From contig JBAZID010000002.1 of NCBI GenBank assembly GCA_041651995.1, positions 252,425 to 316,424 on the forward strand: a DNA stretch of 64,000 nucleotides. Direction: 5' to 3'. Positions 43,651-51,887 of this stretch are shown here, piece after piece. The position numbers and the translations under genes are program-made. The stretch comes from Sulfuricella sp. (GTDB taxonomy: Bacteria > Pseudomonadota > Gammaproteobacteria > Burkholderiales > Sulfuricellaceae). How positions within the stretch are numbered: position 1 is the stretch's first letter; every line of letters begins with the position of its first letter. The notes under the pieces are model-generated. The model saw nothing but the letters and a program-made list of their open reading frames with translations, ran no database searches and was not told the DNA's origin.

Positions 43651-44067
43651 ATGGCTGAACAGGACATCTCGACCAAGCCCTACCTCATCCGCGCCATTTA
43701 CGAATGGTGTTCGGATAGTGGCTTGACGCCCTATCTGGCTGTTGTCGTGGACGAAAACTGTCGCGTACCGATGGAATTCGTCAAGGAAGGCGAGATCGTG
43801 CTCAACATCAGCGCCAGTGCCACACCCAATCTCCTCATCGACAACGAATGGGTGGGTTTCTCCGGGCGTTTCGGAGGCGTGGCACGGGAAATTTCCGTCC
43901 CAATCAGTGCCGTTATCGGCATATATTCCAAGGAAAACGGCCAGGGACTCTTTTTTGGCCGCGATGAGGCGCCACCGGATAGCCCCCAAGCCGAGCCCGG
44001 GACAGAGCCTCAACCAGAAGCCCCGACCCCAAAGCGTGGCAAGCCTTCATTGAAGGTGGTGAAATAA
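43651..44067 (+). CDS. sspB: ClpXP protease specificity-enhancing factor SspB
   Basis: Adaptor delivering ssrA-tagged proteins to ClpXP. The 138 residues comprise the SspB fold (KPYLIRAIYEWCSDSGLTPYL to IGIYSKENGQGLFF) and a flexible Pro/Glu-rich tail ending KRGKPSLKVVK, the short ClpX-binding motif. Three bases after sspA. Confidence 0.95.
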   Translation: MAEQDISTKPYLIRAIYEWCSDSGLTPYLAVVVDENCRVPMEFVKEGEIVLNISASATPNLLIDNEWVGFSGRFGGVAREISVPISAVIGIYSKENGQGLFFGRDEAPPDSPQAEPGTEPQPEAPTPKRGKPSLKVVK

Positions 44068-44086
44068 TAAAAACGGATCATTGGGT

Positions 44087-44115
44087 TTGCTCGGCAAGCC
44101 AAGCTCACTTATAAT
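44087..44115 (+). promoter_or_regulatory. Sigma-70 promoter of tRNA-Thr
   Basis: TTGCTC (44087-44092), 17-base spacer, perfect TATAAT (44110-44115), 11 bases before the tRNA. Confidence 0.6.
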
Positions 44116-44126
44116 CCACCCCCATT

Positions 44127-44202
44127 GCCGGATTAGCTCAGTTGGCAGAGCAGCGCACTTGTAATGCGAAGGTCGTCAGTTCGATTCCGACATCCGGCAC
44201 CA
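44127..44202 (+). tRNA. tRNA-Thr (anticodon TGT)
   Basis: The 76-base cloverleaf has acceptor arms GCCGGAT and ATCCGGC, D-loop AGCTCAGTTGGCAGAGC, anticodon loop CTTGTAA with TGT at 44160-44162, T-loop GTTCGATTC and an encoded CCA end (44200-44202). It stands alone between its own promoter and a strong terminator. Confidence 0.97.
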
Positions 44203-44205
44203 AAC

Positions 44206-44240
44206 AAAAAGGGTTAAGCATTTCTGCTTAACCCTTTTTA
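44206..44240. terminator. Strong bidirectional terminator after tRNA-Thr and purE
   Basis: Fifteen-base perfect arms (44206-44220 and 44225-44239) with loop TTTC; the arms end in A5 and T5. It serves tRNA-Thr on the plus strand and the convergent purE on the minus strand. Confidence 0.92.
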
Positions 44241-44264
44241 CATTTGCGGAGCGGTTAACTCAGG

Positions 44265-44912
44265 TCAGCGGGCGCTTAACTTAGCCAGCGCTTCATCGGC
44301 GCTCTGTTCATAACGGGCGCGTTCTTTCATGGCCGCTTTCTCCAGCGCCTGGTTGATTTCCGGATACTTCAGCGCGAGGATGCGCGCGGCCAGCATGGCG
44401 GCGTTCTTGCTGCCGTCCACGGCCACGGTGGCGACCGGAACCCCGGGTGGCATCTGTACCGTCGAGAGCAGTGCATCCAGGCCGGATACGACGCCGCCGG
44501 AGAGCGGCAGGCCAATGACTGGAAGGCGCGTGTGGCCGGCGATGACGCCTGCCAGGTGGGCGGCCATGCCGGCGCAGCCGATCAGAACCTGCACGCCCTC
44601 GCGATGTGCGCGCTCGATGTAGGCGGTGACCTTGTCCGGGGTGCGGTGGGCCGAGGCCACCACGATCTCGCTGGCGATGCCGAGTTCGCTCAGGGTGTCG
44701 CGCACCTTGACCACGGTGGGCAGGTCGTTGGGGCTGCCGGTCAGGATGCCGACCAGGATGGGCTGCTTTGCCGCAGCCTTGGGGGATGCCAGGGATTTTC
44801 CTGGCGCGCTGGTTTTGGCTATTGCTGATTTCGCAGCCGCTTTTGCGGGCGCTGCTTTAGTGGCGGGCGCCTTTACGGTAGCCGCTTTTGCGGCGGTTTT
44901 CTTGATTGCCAT
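44265..44912 (-). CDS. purE: N5-carboxyaminoimidazole ribonucleotide mutase PurE with a Lys/Ala-rich N-terminal extension
   Basis: De novo purine synthesis step converting N5-CAIR to CAIR. The catalytic domain (about 51-215) shows ILTGSPNDLP, where the family has GSxSDW (Ser60 and Asp63 kept, the second Ser replaced by Asn), SAHRTPD with His89, GCAGMAAHLAGVIAGHT and LLSTVQMPPGVPVATVAV. Residues 1-50 are almost only Ala, Lys, Thr, Pro and Ser, like a histone-H1-type tail, and extend the usual 165 residues to 215. The start is supported by GGGAG at good spacing and the lack of a later ATG ahead of the domain. It lies 18 bases behind purC; purK is not adjacent. Confidence 0.9.
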   Translation of the reverse strand: MAIKKTAAKAATVKAPATKAAPAKAAAKSAIAKTSAPGKSLASPKAAAKQPILVGILTGSPNDLPTVVKVRDTLSELGIASEIVVASAHRTPDKVTAYIERAHREGVQVLIGCAGMAAHLAGVIAGHTRLPVIGLPLSGGVVSGLDALLSTVQMPPGVPVATVAVDGSKNAAMLAARILALKYPEINQALEKAAMKERARYEQSADEALAKLSAR

Positions 44913-44930
44913 GGTTGTGATCTCCCTTGC

Positions 44931-45812
44931 TTATTTGGTCAGCCGGTCCAGTGCCTCGCGGTATTTCTCACCGGTTCTGGCAGCGACTTCGGCAGGCAGC
45001 GCAGGCGCCGGGGGTTTCTTGTTCCAGCCGATGGATTCGAGCCAGTCGCGGACGTACTGCTTGTCGAAACTGGGAGGGTTGGAGCCGGGCTGGTATTGAT
45101 CTGCCGGCCAGAAGCGCGAGGAATCAGGGGTCAGGGCTTCATCGATGATATACAGCGTGCCGGCCTCATCCAGGCCGAATTCGAATTTGGTGTCGGCGAT
45201 GATGATTCCCTTGGTGGCCGCGTACTCGGCCGCTTCCCGGTACAGCGAGATGGCGACATCCTGAACTTTTGCCGCGAGAGCCTTGCCGAGCAGCTCCTCT
45301 GCCTTGTCGAAACTGATGTTTTCATCATGGGCGCCAATTTCGGCCTTGGTGGACGGGGTGAAAAGCGGCTGAGGCAGTTTGTCCGCTTCGCGCAATCCGG
45401 CTGGCAGGGGAATGCTGCACACGCTCTGGCTCTTCTGGTATTCCTTCCAGCCTGAGCCCACCAGGTAGCCGCGTACGATGGCCTCAATGGGTAAGGGCTT
45501 GAGTCTTTTTACTACCAGGGCACGCCCGGCAACCTGATTTTTTTCATCCTCCGCGACCACGGATTCCGCAGACACGCCCGTGAGCTGGTTGGGGACAATG
45601 TGTTTGAGTTTTTCGAACCAGAAGTTGGAAACGGATGTCAGAACCTCTCCCTTGCCGGGAATGGGCGTGGGCAGTACGACGTCGAAGGCGGACAGGCGGT
45701 CGGTGGTGACGATCAGGAGTTTCTCGCCATCCACTTCGTAGATGTCGCGCACCTTGCCGCGATTGAGCAGCTTGAGGCTCTTGATGTCGGTCTGGAACAG
45801 GGCATCGCTCAT
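44931..45812 (-). CDS. purC: SAICAR synthetase PurC
   Basis: Joins CAIR and aspartate in purine synthesis, directly after the PurE step. The 293 residues show the ATP-grasp-like fold motifs KLLNRGKVRDIYEVDGEKLL, RLSAFDVVLPTPIPGKG, EAIVRGYLVGSGWKEY and IIADTKFEFG. The length is that of the longer proteobacterial/yeast-like PurC. It heads purC-purE. Confidence 0.96.
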   Translation of the reverse strand: MSDALFQTDIKSLKLLNRGKVRDIYEVDGEKLLIVTTDRLSAFDVVLPTPIPGKGEVLTSVSNFWFEKLKHIVPNQLTGVSAESVVAEDEKNQVAGRALVVKRLKPLPIEAIVRGYLVGSGWKEYQKSQSVCSIPLPAGLREADKLPQPLFTPSTKAEIGAHDENISFDKAEELLGKALAAKVQDVAISLYREAAEYAATKGIIIADTKFEFGLDEAGTLYIIDEALTPDSSRFWPADQYQPGSNPPSFDKQYVRDWLESIGWNKKPPAPALPAEVAARTGEKYREALDRLTK

Positions 45813-45897
45813 GGAAAATCCTAAAAAAATGTAAAAATCGCAAGCCCGGATTTTACCCCGGAATGGCGGAGCCTGAAACGCAACTTGTCATCCCCTG

Positions 45898-46608
45898 TTA
45901 TCTTCTCAGATATGCTTGCCGCAAAATCTCGGGGAAGCGTTCGATCGCGTAGCGCAGCATGGTGCGTGGCATGGCTCGGCCATGCTGATCCAGAAAAGCT
46001 TCCAGCCGTTTCTGATCGCGCTTGCCCGCTTCTCTCAGCATCCAGCCGCAGGCCTTGTGCATCAGGTCTTCACGGTCGTTGAGCAGGTGTTCGGCAAGCC
46101 GCAGAGTGTCGTCCAAATCACCGTTGCGGATGAAGTGCAGGGTCGCCACCATGGCAATGCGCCGTTCCCACAATCCGGGCGAGCGCGCCAGTTGATACAG
46201 CGGCGCACGCTCCTGACCGGCCAGATAGGCGCCAACCACGTGCGGCGCGGAAATATCAACCAGATCCCAGTTGTTGATCCACTGAGTGTTGGCGAGATAG
46301 GCCTGGTAGGCGCGCTGACGCTCATGGATGTCGCCCTCGGCAAAATAACGCATCAGAAAAAGCAGCGCCAGCAGACGCTCTTCGTGAAAGCGGGAGTGGA
46401 GCAGGTCGATGGCGGTTTGAAGTTCAACCTGCGGGAAATCCTTGGCTACGGCGCGGACCGCCGGCACCTTGATGCCGAGAAACACATCCCCCTCGCCGTA
46501 CTGGCCCGGCCCGGTCTTGAAAAACCCCTGCATGACACGAGCGGTTTCCGGGCTGGCGAGGCTGCGCAGCCGGGACTGGATTTCGGGCAGAAGTGTGGAG
46601 TGCTTCAT
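45898..46608 (-). CDS. DNA alkylation repair protein (AlkD-like)
   Basis: HEAT-repeat DNA glycosylase family that removes bulky or cationic alkylated bases without base flipping. The 236 residues are almost all helical, with LGIKVPAVRAVAKDF near residue 44, the family's INNWDLVDISAPHVVG (Trp-Asp pair) and WERRIAMVATLHFIRNGD. Intact catalytic-site pattern. It lies on the same strand downstream of the YhcH-like gene and cbbO, separated from the former by 31 bases, so it may be in the RuBisCO activase transcript. Confidence 0.9.
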   Translation of the reverse strand: MKHSTLLPEIQSRLRSLASPETARVMQGFFKTGPGQYGEGDVFLGIKVPAVRAVAKDFPQVELQTAIDLLHSRFHEERLLALLFLMRYFAEGDIHERQRAYQAYLANTQWINNWDLVDISAPHVVGAYLAGQERAPLYQLARSPGLWERRIAMVATLHFIRNGDLDDTLRLAEHLLNDREDLMHKACGWMLREAGKRDQKRLEAFLDQHGRAMPRTMLRYAIERFPEILRQAYLRR

Positions 46609-46639
46609 GCGATGAGCTTCAACAACCCATACCGCTACA

Positions 46640-47089
46640 TCACGCTACTGCAATCTTGAGAATGACCTTGCGAATCTCATCTGTGCTGACCAGCGGCGCG
46701 TGCGCATCTTGTGGAAAAAAGAGGCAGAAAGCGCCGGGCGGCGTGGCAATCCAGCTAGCCGGAGCGTCGCGGAAGAACTGGATATCCCTTTCGCTGCTGT
46801 AGCCGGAAACCGGGTCATGGCAGTCGCATAGCGGCTTCCAGCCCATTTCATCCGTGCCTTCCAGCACCAGCTGGATATCGATGTATTTGCGGTGGCACTC
46901 CAGTTTTGCCTTCTCGCGACTGCGGCCGGCAGAGCTTTCCACAATCGCGAAGAGATCTTCACCCTGGATGGGATAGCGCCCCGGTTCCAGCGCTTTCAGA
47001 TCGGTATTGCGCAGGAACTCGAAGGCAAGCGGAAACAGGGCATGCAGGGTGACGTAGCGGTCAGCATTGGCGAGGGTGTCGAATATCAT
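46640..47089 (-). CDS. YhcH/YjgK/YiaL family protein (DUF386)
   Basis: Cupin-like beta-sandwich family, associated elsewhere with sugar or sialic-acid catabolism and biofilms. The 149 residues include LECHRKYIDIQLVLEG, where His and Glu probably bind a metal, and the late motif FCLFFPQDAHAPLV. It starts 12 bases after the cbbO stop on the same strand, close enough for co-transcription. A role on a sugar or sugar phosphate near RuBisCO activation is speculation. Confidence 0.88.
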   Translation of the reverse strand: MIFDTLANADRYVTLHALFPLAFEFLRNTDLKALEPGRYPIQGEDLFAIVESSAGRSREKAKLECHRKYIDIQLVLEGTDEMGWKPLCDCHDPVSGYSSERDIQFFRDAPASWIATPPGAFCLFFPQDAHAPLVSTDEIRKVILKIAVA

Positions 47090-47101
47090 GGTGTTGTGCG
47101 C

Positions 47102-49369
47102 CTATTTTGTCAGTGCCATGAAGAGCTCCGGCAGGCGTTCCGGCAGGCGCTGGATGTTGTCCACCACGGTGTACTGTTTGCCAAAAATATCGCTGACGTA
47201 TTCGTCCGCCTTGGGGTCAAGGTTGATGCAGTAGGCGTAAATACCCTTGGTATCCAGTTCCTTCACGGCTTGCCGTGCGTCTTCGATGAGCACGCGCTCG
47301 TCCTTGGTGTCCACGTCGGCGGGCTGGCCGTCGGTAAGGATGAGCATGAGTTTTTTCTCGGCCTTCTGGTTTTCCAGGTAGTGCGCGGCGTGGCGCATGG
47401 CCGCGCCCATGCGGGTGGAGTACTGCGCGGTCATCTCCGCCAGGCGTGCCTTTACATCGTCATCCCACTTTTCGCTGTAGCCCTTGACGTGCAGGTAGCG
47501 CACGTCGTGGCGGGTGTTGGAGTGGAAGCCGCCGATCGCGAAGGGGTCGCCCAGTTTGTCGATTGCCCAGGCCAGCAGTGAGACCGCTTCCTGACTGAGT
47601 TCGAGAATGGTTTGCCCGGTGCCTTCCACTTTTTCGTTGAGAGATTCGGACAGATCGAGCAGCAGCATTACGGCGATGTCGCGACCGCTGGTCTTGTGGC
47701 TCATGTTGATGCGCGGGTCGGGGCTGGCCCCGCTCTTGAAGTCGATCAGGGAGCGCAGGGCGATGTCCAGATCCAGTTCACTGCCTTCTTCCTGGTAGCG
47801 GATACGTACTTTTTCCTGCGGTTTGAGCAGGTCCAGCATGCGTTTCAGGCGCTTGGCCAGGGCGGCGTTCTTGGCCAGCAGCTTGTCGATATCGGCCGCA
47901 TTGCCCTTGGGATGCAACGCTTCGTACACGCTTACCCAGTCCGGACGGAAGGTCTGGCTGAGATAGTCCCACTCGGGATAGTGGCGTGGCGGCAAGCCCT
48001 TGATCTCTTCGCTTTCATCAACCTTGCGCTGCTGGTCGAAAGCTTCTTCTTCGTCGCCTTCCTCGATGAATTTCCACATCTGGCGATTGTCGTCGCGATA
48101 GCTGACTTCGGTGTCCTTGAAGTGAATCTTGGGCAACTGGTCGCTCTGTCGCCGCGCCTTGGCGCCAAAAGAAACGGCCAGGTCGGCCATATCCTGGGTG
48201 CTGGAATTTCCAGCTTGCATCAGGGCATGAAAGCGCTGGGCAAAGTCGATAATCAGCGGGTCCTGGTATGGATGCTTGGGGTCGAGGATGGCGCGCGACA
48301 GCATGGCCAGGCGATGGCGTATCGCGGATTCCTTCTCCGGGTCGCAGGCGTCTTCCGCCGGAATGGGGTGCAGCCCCATGAAAATGCGGTGCAGCCCCGG
48401 GTATTCCTGCATGGCGAGGTACTCTACGCGGGAGTCCTCGAGAAACTCGATCGACATGCGCTGGAAGGGGCTGAAATTGTCGGCAAAAATGGCGGTCGTC
48501 CAGCGCTTGTGGCCAATGATATGGGCCAGGGTGGCGCGGTAGCGGTCAATCCCGGCAATGCCGTTCAGGTCATCATGCACATCCGGCAGGCGGATGCCCA
48601 GCTTGTCGTAGTAGGGGATGGGCTTGCGCAGTTCGTCGAAACCCAGGGAGTAGGGAATCAGGTAGTCGTGGTGCTCCCACAGCCCGCGCAGATAGAGGTC
48701 CAGCTTGCGCTCGTGGTCCACCAGCAGGGTGCCATGGCGCTCGCGCTGCATGACGGCTTTGCTGTCCGCCGATTGCAGGCTGAAGTAATCGATCTGGCGC
48801 TCAGGATGGTCGCCGTAATTGCGTATGCCATATTCGACCCAGTTTTTCAGCCCCTGCAGGGAAATCTGGCTAAGCAGGTAGGGCAGCTGGGCGTAAAGCT
48901 CGGGCAAGCCGGGGCTGGGGAAGGTGGTGTGGATGCCGTGAATCGACCCGGTGGTGCGATTCATGAAATTCAGCGCCAGGTCCATGTAATCCTGCATCTG
49001 TTCCTGCGAATGCAGCCTCCGCGCTGCCGCCGCCAGTGTTTGCAGGAACGGCACAATCGCCTTGCCATTGGGCGACTTGTACATCTTGCGGATGAATTCC
49101 ATGACGGCAGGCAAGGCAGGTTCGCCCAGTTTTTTTGCAACCGAGGGCCATTCTTCGAGAAAAATCAGCACCGGCTCAACGCCGCGCCCCATCCTGCACA
49201 GGAAGCCGGCCGCCTCCAGATAGGCGGTGATGCCATCCCCGGATAACATGGAGAGGGCTTCCGCCATGCAATCGTCGAAGACATCCTTGACCTGGGGGAA
49301 GCCGCAGTTGAGCTGCTCGCGGTAGCCCTTCATCAGGGGGTGTTCGTACTCGGTATTTACTTCAGCCAT
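47102..49369 (-). CDS. cbbO: RuBisCO activation protein CbbO (VWA-domain)
   Basis: Adaptor of the CbbQO RuBisCO activase: CbbO binds RuBisCO and recruits the CbbQ AAA+ ring, which removes inhibitory sugar phosphates. The 755 residues have a long helical N-terminal part and a C-terminal von Willebrand A domain (about 560-755) with MIDAS motif DLSES and LTDGQPAD. ATG 49369 (MAEVNTEYEH) is the family-like start, with AGGAT upstream. It follows cbbQ across a 108-base gap holding hairpin copy 3. Confidence 0.93.
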   Translation of the reverse strand: MAEVNTEYEHPLMKGYREQLNCGFPQVKDVFDDCMAEALSMLSGDGITAYLEAAGFLCRMGRGVEPVLIFLEEWPSVAKKLGEPALPAVMEFIRKMYKSPNGKAIVPFLQTLAAAARRLHSQEQMQDYMDLALNFMNRTTGSIHGIHTTFPSPGLPELYAQLPYLLSQISLQGLKNWVEYGIRNYGDHPERQIDYFSLQSADSKAVMQRERHGTLLVDHERKLDLYLRGLWEHHDYLIPYSLGFDELRKPIPYYDKLGIRLPDVHDDLNGIAGIDRYRATLAHIIGHKRWTTAIFADNFSPFQRMSIEFLEDSRVEYLAMQEYPGLHRIFMGLHPIPAEDACDPEKESAIRHRLAMLSRAILDPKHPYQDPLIIDFAQRFHALMQAGNSSTQDMADLAVSFGAKARRQSDQLPKIHFKDTEVSYRDDNRQMWKFIEEGDEEEAFDQQRKVDESEEIKGLPPRHYPEWDYLSQTFRPDWVSVYEALHPKGNAADIDKLLAKNAALAKRLKRMLDLLKPQEKVRIRYQEEGSELDLDIALRSLIDFKSGASPDPRINMSHKTSGRDIAVMLLLDLSESLNEKVEGTGQTILELSQEAVSLLAWAIDKLGDPFAIGGFHSNTRHDVRYLHVKGYSEKWDDDVKARLAEMTAQYSTRMGAAMRHAAHYLENQKAEKKLMLILTDGQPADVDTKDERVLIEDARQAVKELDTKGIYAYCINLDPKADEYVSDIFGKQYTVVDNIQRLPERLPELFMALTK

Positions 49370-49393
49370 TTTCAATCCTGAAACATCCATTGA

Positions 49394-49466
49394 TTAACCA
49401 CGGGGAGCACGGGGTACACGGGGAAATAGAGTTAGGCCCCGTGCTCCCCGTGAGCCCCGTGGTTAA
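49394..49466. repeat. Inverted-repeat hairpin element, copy 3, between cbbQ and cbbO
   Basis: Left arm 49394-49425 (TTAACCACGGGGAGCACGGG and on) and right arm 49435-49466 form an inverted repeat with a few mismatches and a loop of nine bases. The TTAACCACGGGG ends match copies 1 and 2. It fills most of the gap inside the cbb operon. Confidence 0.87.
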
Positions 49467-49477
49467 TTCGTTTTTAA

Positions 49478-50281
49478 TCAGGCAAAGGTTGCGTCGATGG
49501 CATGATCCAGCGTGTCGCGGATATCCGCATCGTCGGTGATCGGCCGCACCAGGGCCATGCGGCAGGCATCGCGCGGCTCCACGCCGCCCTTGATGAGGGT
49601 GGCGGCGTAAACCAGCAGGCGGGTTGAAATGCCTTCATCCAGGCCGTGGCCCTTGAGGTGGCGGGCGTTGGCGCCGATCTTCACCAGTTTTGCCGCAGTT
49701 TCCTCGTTAATGCCGGTTTCCCTGGCCACGATGCTGGTTTCCAGCTTGGCGTCGGGGTAATCGAAATCGAAGGCGGTGAAACGCTGCTTGGTGGATTGCT
49801 TGAGATCCTTCATTAGGCTCTGGTAGCCGGGGTTGTAGGAAATCACCAGCTGGAAGTCGGGGTGCGCATCAAGCAGCTCGCCCTTCTTGTCCAGCGGCAG
49901 GGTGCGGCGATGGTCGGTCAGCGGGTGGATTACCACGGTGGTGTCCTGGCGCGCTTCGACGATTTCGTCCAGATAACAGATGGCGCCGATGCGTGCTGCC
50001 GTGGTCAGCGGGCCGTCCAGCCAGCGCGTGCCGTTGGCGTCGAGCAGGTAGCGGCCCACCAGGTCGGAGGCCGTCATGTCTTCATTGCAGGCCACGGTAA
50101 TCAGCGGTTTGCCGAGTTTCCATGCCATGTATTCGACGAAGCGGGACTTGCCGCAGCCGGTCGGGCCTTTGACCATTACCGGCAGGCGTGCGTTATAGGC
50201 GGCTTCATAGAGTGCGACTTCATTGGTTTGCTGCTGATAGAACGGCTCTTGGTGGATCTTGTATTGGTCTTTGGCAGTCAT
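49478..50281 (-). CDS. cbbQ: RuBisCO activase AAA+ ATPase CbbQ (MoxR family)
   Basis: Hexameric ATPase of the CbbQO activase. The 267 residues show Walker A GPTGCGKS (39-46), Walker B ICYLDEI (Asp105, Glu106), and a MoxR-type C-terminal lid. NorQ and GvpN are related, but the cbbM-cbbQ-cbbO order settles the identity. It is separated from cbbM by a strong hairpin terminator, which should lower its expression relative to RuBisCO. Confidence 0.95.
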   Translation of the reverse strand: MTAKDQYKIHQEPFYQQQTNEVALYEAAYNARLPVMVKGPTGCGKSRFVEYMAWKLGKPLITVACNEDMTASDLVGRYLLDANGTRWLDGPLTTAARIGAICYLDEIVEARQDTTVVIHPLTDHRRTLPLDKKGELLDAHPDFQLVISYNPGYQSLMKDLKQSTKQRFTAFDFDYPDAKLETSIVARETGINEETAAKLVKIGANARHLKGHGLDEGISTRLLVYAATLIKGGVEPRDACRMALVRPITDDADIRDTLDHAIDATFA

Positions 50282-50317
50282 TGCAATATCCGATCAAATA
50301 AGTCAGGTTACAGAGCC

Positions 50318-50347
50318 AAAAAAACCCCGCCGGGGCGGGGATTTTTT
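50318..50347. terminator. Terminator/attenuator between cbbM and cbbQ
   Basis: CCCCGC (50325-50330) and GCGGGG (50335-50340) form a GC stem with loop CGGG, flanked by A7 and T6. On the minus strand it ends most cbbM transcripts, with read-through to cbbQO. Confidence 0.9.
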
Positions 50348-50359
50348 GTCAGGCGTTGC

Positions 50360-51739
50360 TTACTTGTGCACGCCCAGCTTTTCACGCCAGCCTGGGAAGA
50401 TCTTGTCTGCATCGCCAGGGAAGGACTCGAATGCGCGGGCGAATTCCTTGTGCTCTTTCGCGAATTCGATCGGATCGGCACCGGCTTTCCAGCACTCGTA
50501 GGACTGACGCAGGGAGATCGCGCCTGCCGCTGGGCTGTCGATGTGGCCATAGGAGCCGCCGCCGGAGGTATTGATCACGTTGCCGTGGCCCAGGTTCTCG
50601 AAGAAGCCCGGCAGGCGCAGCGCGTTCATGCCGCCGGAGATGATCGGGGTGGTGGGCTTCATGCCGTGCCATTCCTGATGATAGAAAGGACCATCAGCAG
50701 AATCGCGCTCGATCATGTAGGCGATGTTTCGGTCGTCACGGCCACCTTCCATCTTGCCGTAGCCCATGGTGCCGACGTGGATGCCGGAAGCACCTTGCAG
50801 ACGGGACATCTTGGCCAGCACGAAGGCAGTGTAACCACGCTTGGCGCTTGGGGAAGTCACTGCGCCGTGACCGGCACGGTGATAGTGCAGGTACTGCTGC
50901 GGGTATTGACGGCGAGCGGTGGTGATCATGCCGGGGCCGCCGACATAACCGTCTACCAGGAAAGCCACCTTGTTTGCATCCGGGCCAAAGGTTTCCAGAA
51001 TGTAATCAGCACGAGCCAGCATTTCGTAGTGGTCGTCAGCGGTGATGTTGGCGGAGAACAGCTTGGCCTGGCCGGTTTCGTCCATGGCGCGCTTCATTGC
51101 ATCGTAGACCAGCGGGATGACTTTCTTGGTTGGGCAGAAAGTCTGATTGCCTTGCGGCTCGTCGTTCTTGATGAAATCGCCACCCAGCCAGAACTGATAT
51201 GCGGCCTTGGCGAACGGCTCGGGACGCAGACCCAGCTTGGGCTTGATGATGGTGCCGGCGATGTAACCGCCATTGACGCGGGGGCGGCCCAGAATGTCCC
51301 ACATATCGGTGATGTCTTTGGATGGGCCGTCGAACAGGCGCAGCATGGACCAAGGCACGTAGAAATCCTGCATTTGCAGGTTTTTCACGTCGCCCATGCC
51401 CTGGTTGTTACCAATTGCCAGGGTCAGGAACGATACGATCATGGCGCGACCGTCGGTCACGTTGCGGTCGAACAGGTCGTTCGGGTAGGCCACCTTCATG
51501 ATGCCTTTGGCTTCATCGATGAAGTACACCAGCGCGTCCACACCCTTGGTGAAGTCATCGGTGGTGGAAACTTCAACGTTGGTACCAGTCGATGATTCGG
51601 CTGCAATGTGCGCGGCCACTTCCAGATAACCATAACCAGCAGCTGGTTCCATGGTGTAAGCGACGAGGATATGACCGTCACCCTTGATCAGGTCTTCTTC
51701 TTTCAGGCTAAGGTCGGCGTAACGTGCGGATTGATCCAT
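50360..51739 (-). CDS. cbbM: Ribulose-1,5-bisphosphate carboxylase/oxygenase, form II
   Basis: CO2-fixing enzyme of the Calvin cycle, single-subunit dimer type. The 459 residues match R. rubrum-type form II in number: catalytic Lys166 in TIIKPKLG, carbamylated Lys191 with metal ligands Asp193 and Glu194 in GGDFIKNDEPQGNQ, and the loop 6 region GYVGGPGM. No small-subunit gene follows. AGGAG precedes ATG 51739. It is divergent from cbbR. Form II enzymes suit high-CO2, low-O2 niches. It heads cbbM-cbbQ-cbbO. Confidence 0.98.
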   Translation of the reverse strand: MDQSARYADLSLKEEDLIKGDGHILVAYTMEPAAGYGYLEVAAHIAAESSTGTNVEVSTTDDFTKGVDALVYFIDEAKGIMKVAYPNDLFDRNVTDGRAMIVSFLTLAIGNNQGMGDVKNLQMQDFYVPWSMLRLFDGPSKDITDMWDILGRPRVNGGYIAGTIIKPKLGLRPEPFAKAAYQFWLGGDFIKNDEPQGNQTFCPTKKVIPLVYDAMKRAMDETGQAKLFSANITADDHYEMLARADYILETFGPDANKVAFLVDGYVGGPGMITTARRQYPQQYLHYHRAGHGAVTSPSAKRGYTAFVLAKMSRLQGASGIHVGTMGYGKMEGGRDDRNIAYMIERDSADGPFYHQEWHGMKPTTPIISGGMNALRLPGFFENLGHGNVINTSGGGSYGHIDSPAAGAISLRQSYECWKAGADPIEFAKEHKEFARAFESFPGDADKIFPGWREKLGVHK

Positions 51740-51850
51740 TGCTTTCTCCTGTGGTTATAAATGTATTCCCGGGGGAATGGTTCTGATGCGATGGAAAGAA
51801 CTATACGCATCAATTTGTATAAGAAACATTAAATTGTTATGATCATTACC

Positions 51851-51866
51851 ATAAGCTAAAGCTTAT
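51851..51866. promoter_or_regulatory. Palindrome in the cbbM-cbbR intergenic region, candidate CbbR site
   Basis: ATAAGCTAAAGCTTAT is a perfect 6-bp dyad around TAAA and contains TAA-N8-TTA, fitting the TNA-N7/8-TNA pattern reported for CbbR. A weaker TTATG-N8-CATAA dyad overlaps it at 51837-51854. It lies 22 bases before the cbbR start, where autoregulation and cbbM activation would meet. Confidence 0.5.
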
Positions 51867-51887
51867 GCATTTAAAGACTGGAGCTTC

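Noticed and set aside
47612..49246. A 544-codon plus-strand frame opposite cbbO
   Set aside because: Shadow of cbbO; no ribosome site or domain.
49862..51595. A 577-codon plus-strand frame across cbbQ and cbbM
   Set aside because: It runs opposite two certain genes and through the terminator between them, and shows no recognisable motif.
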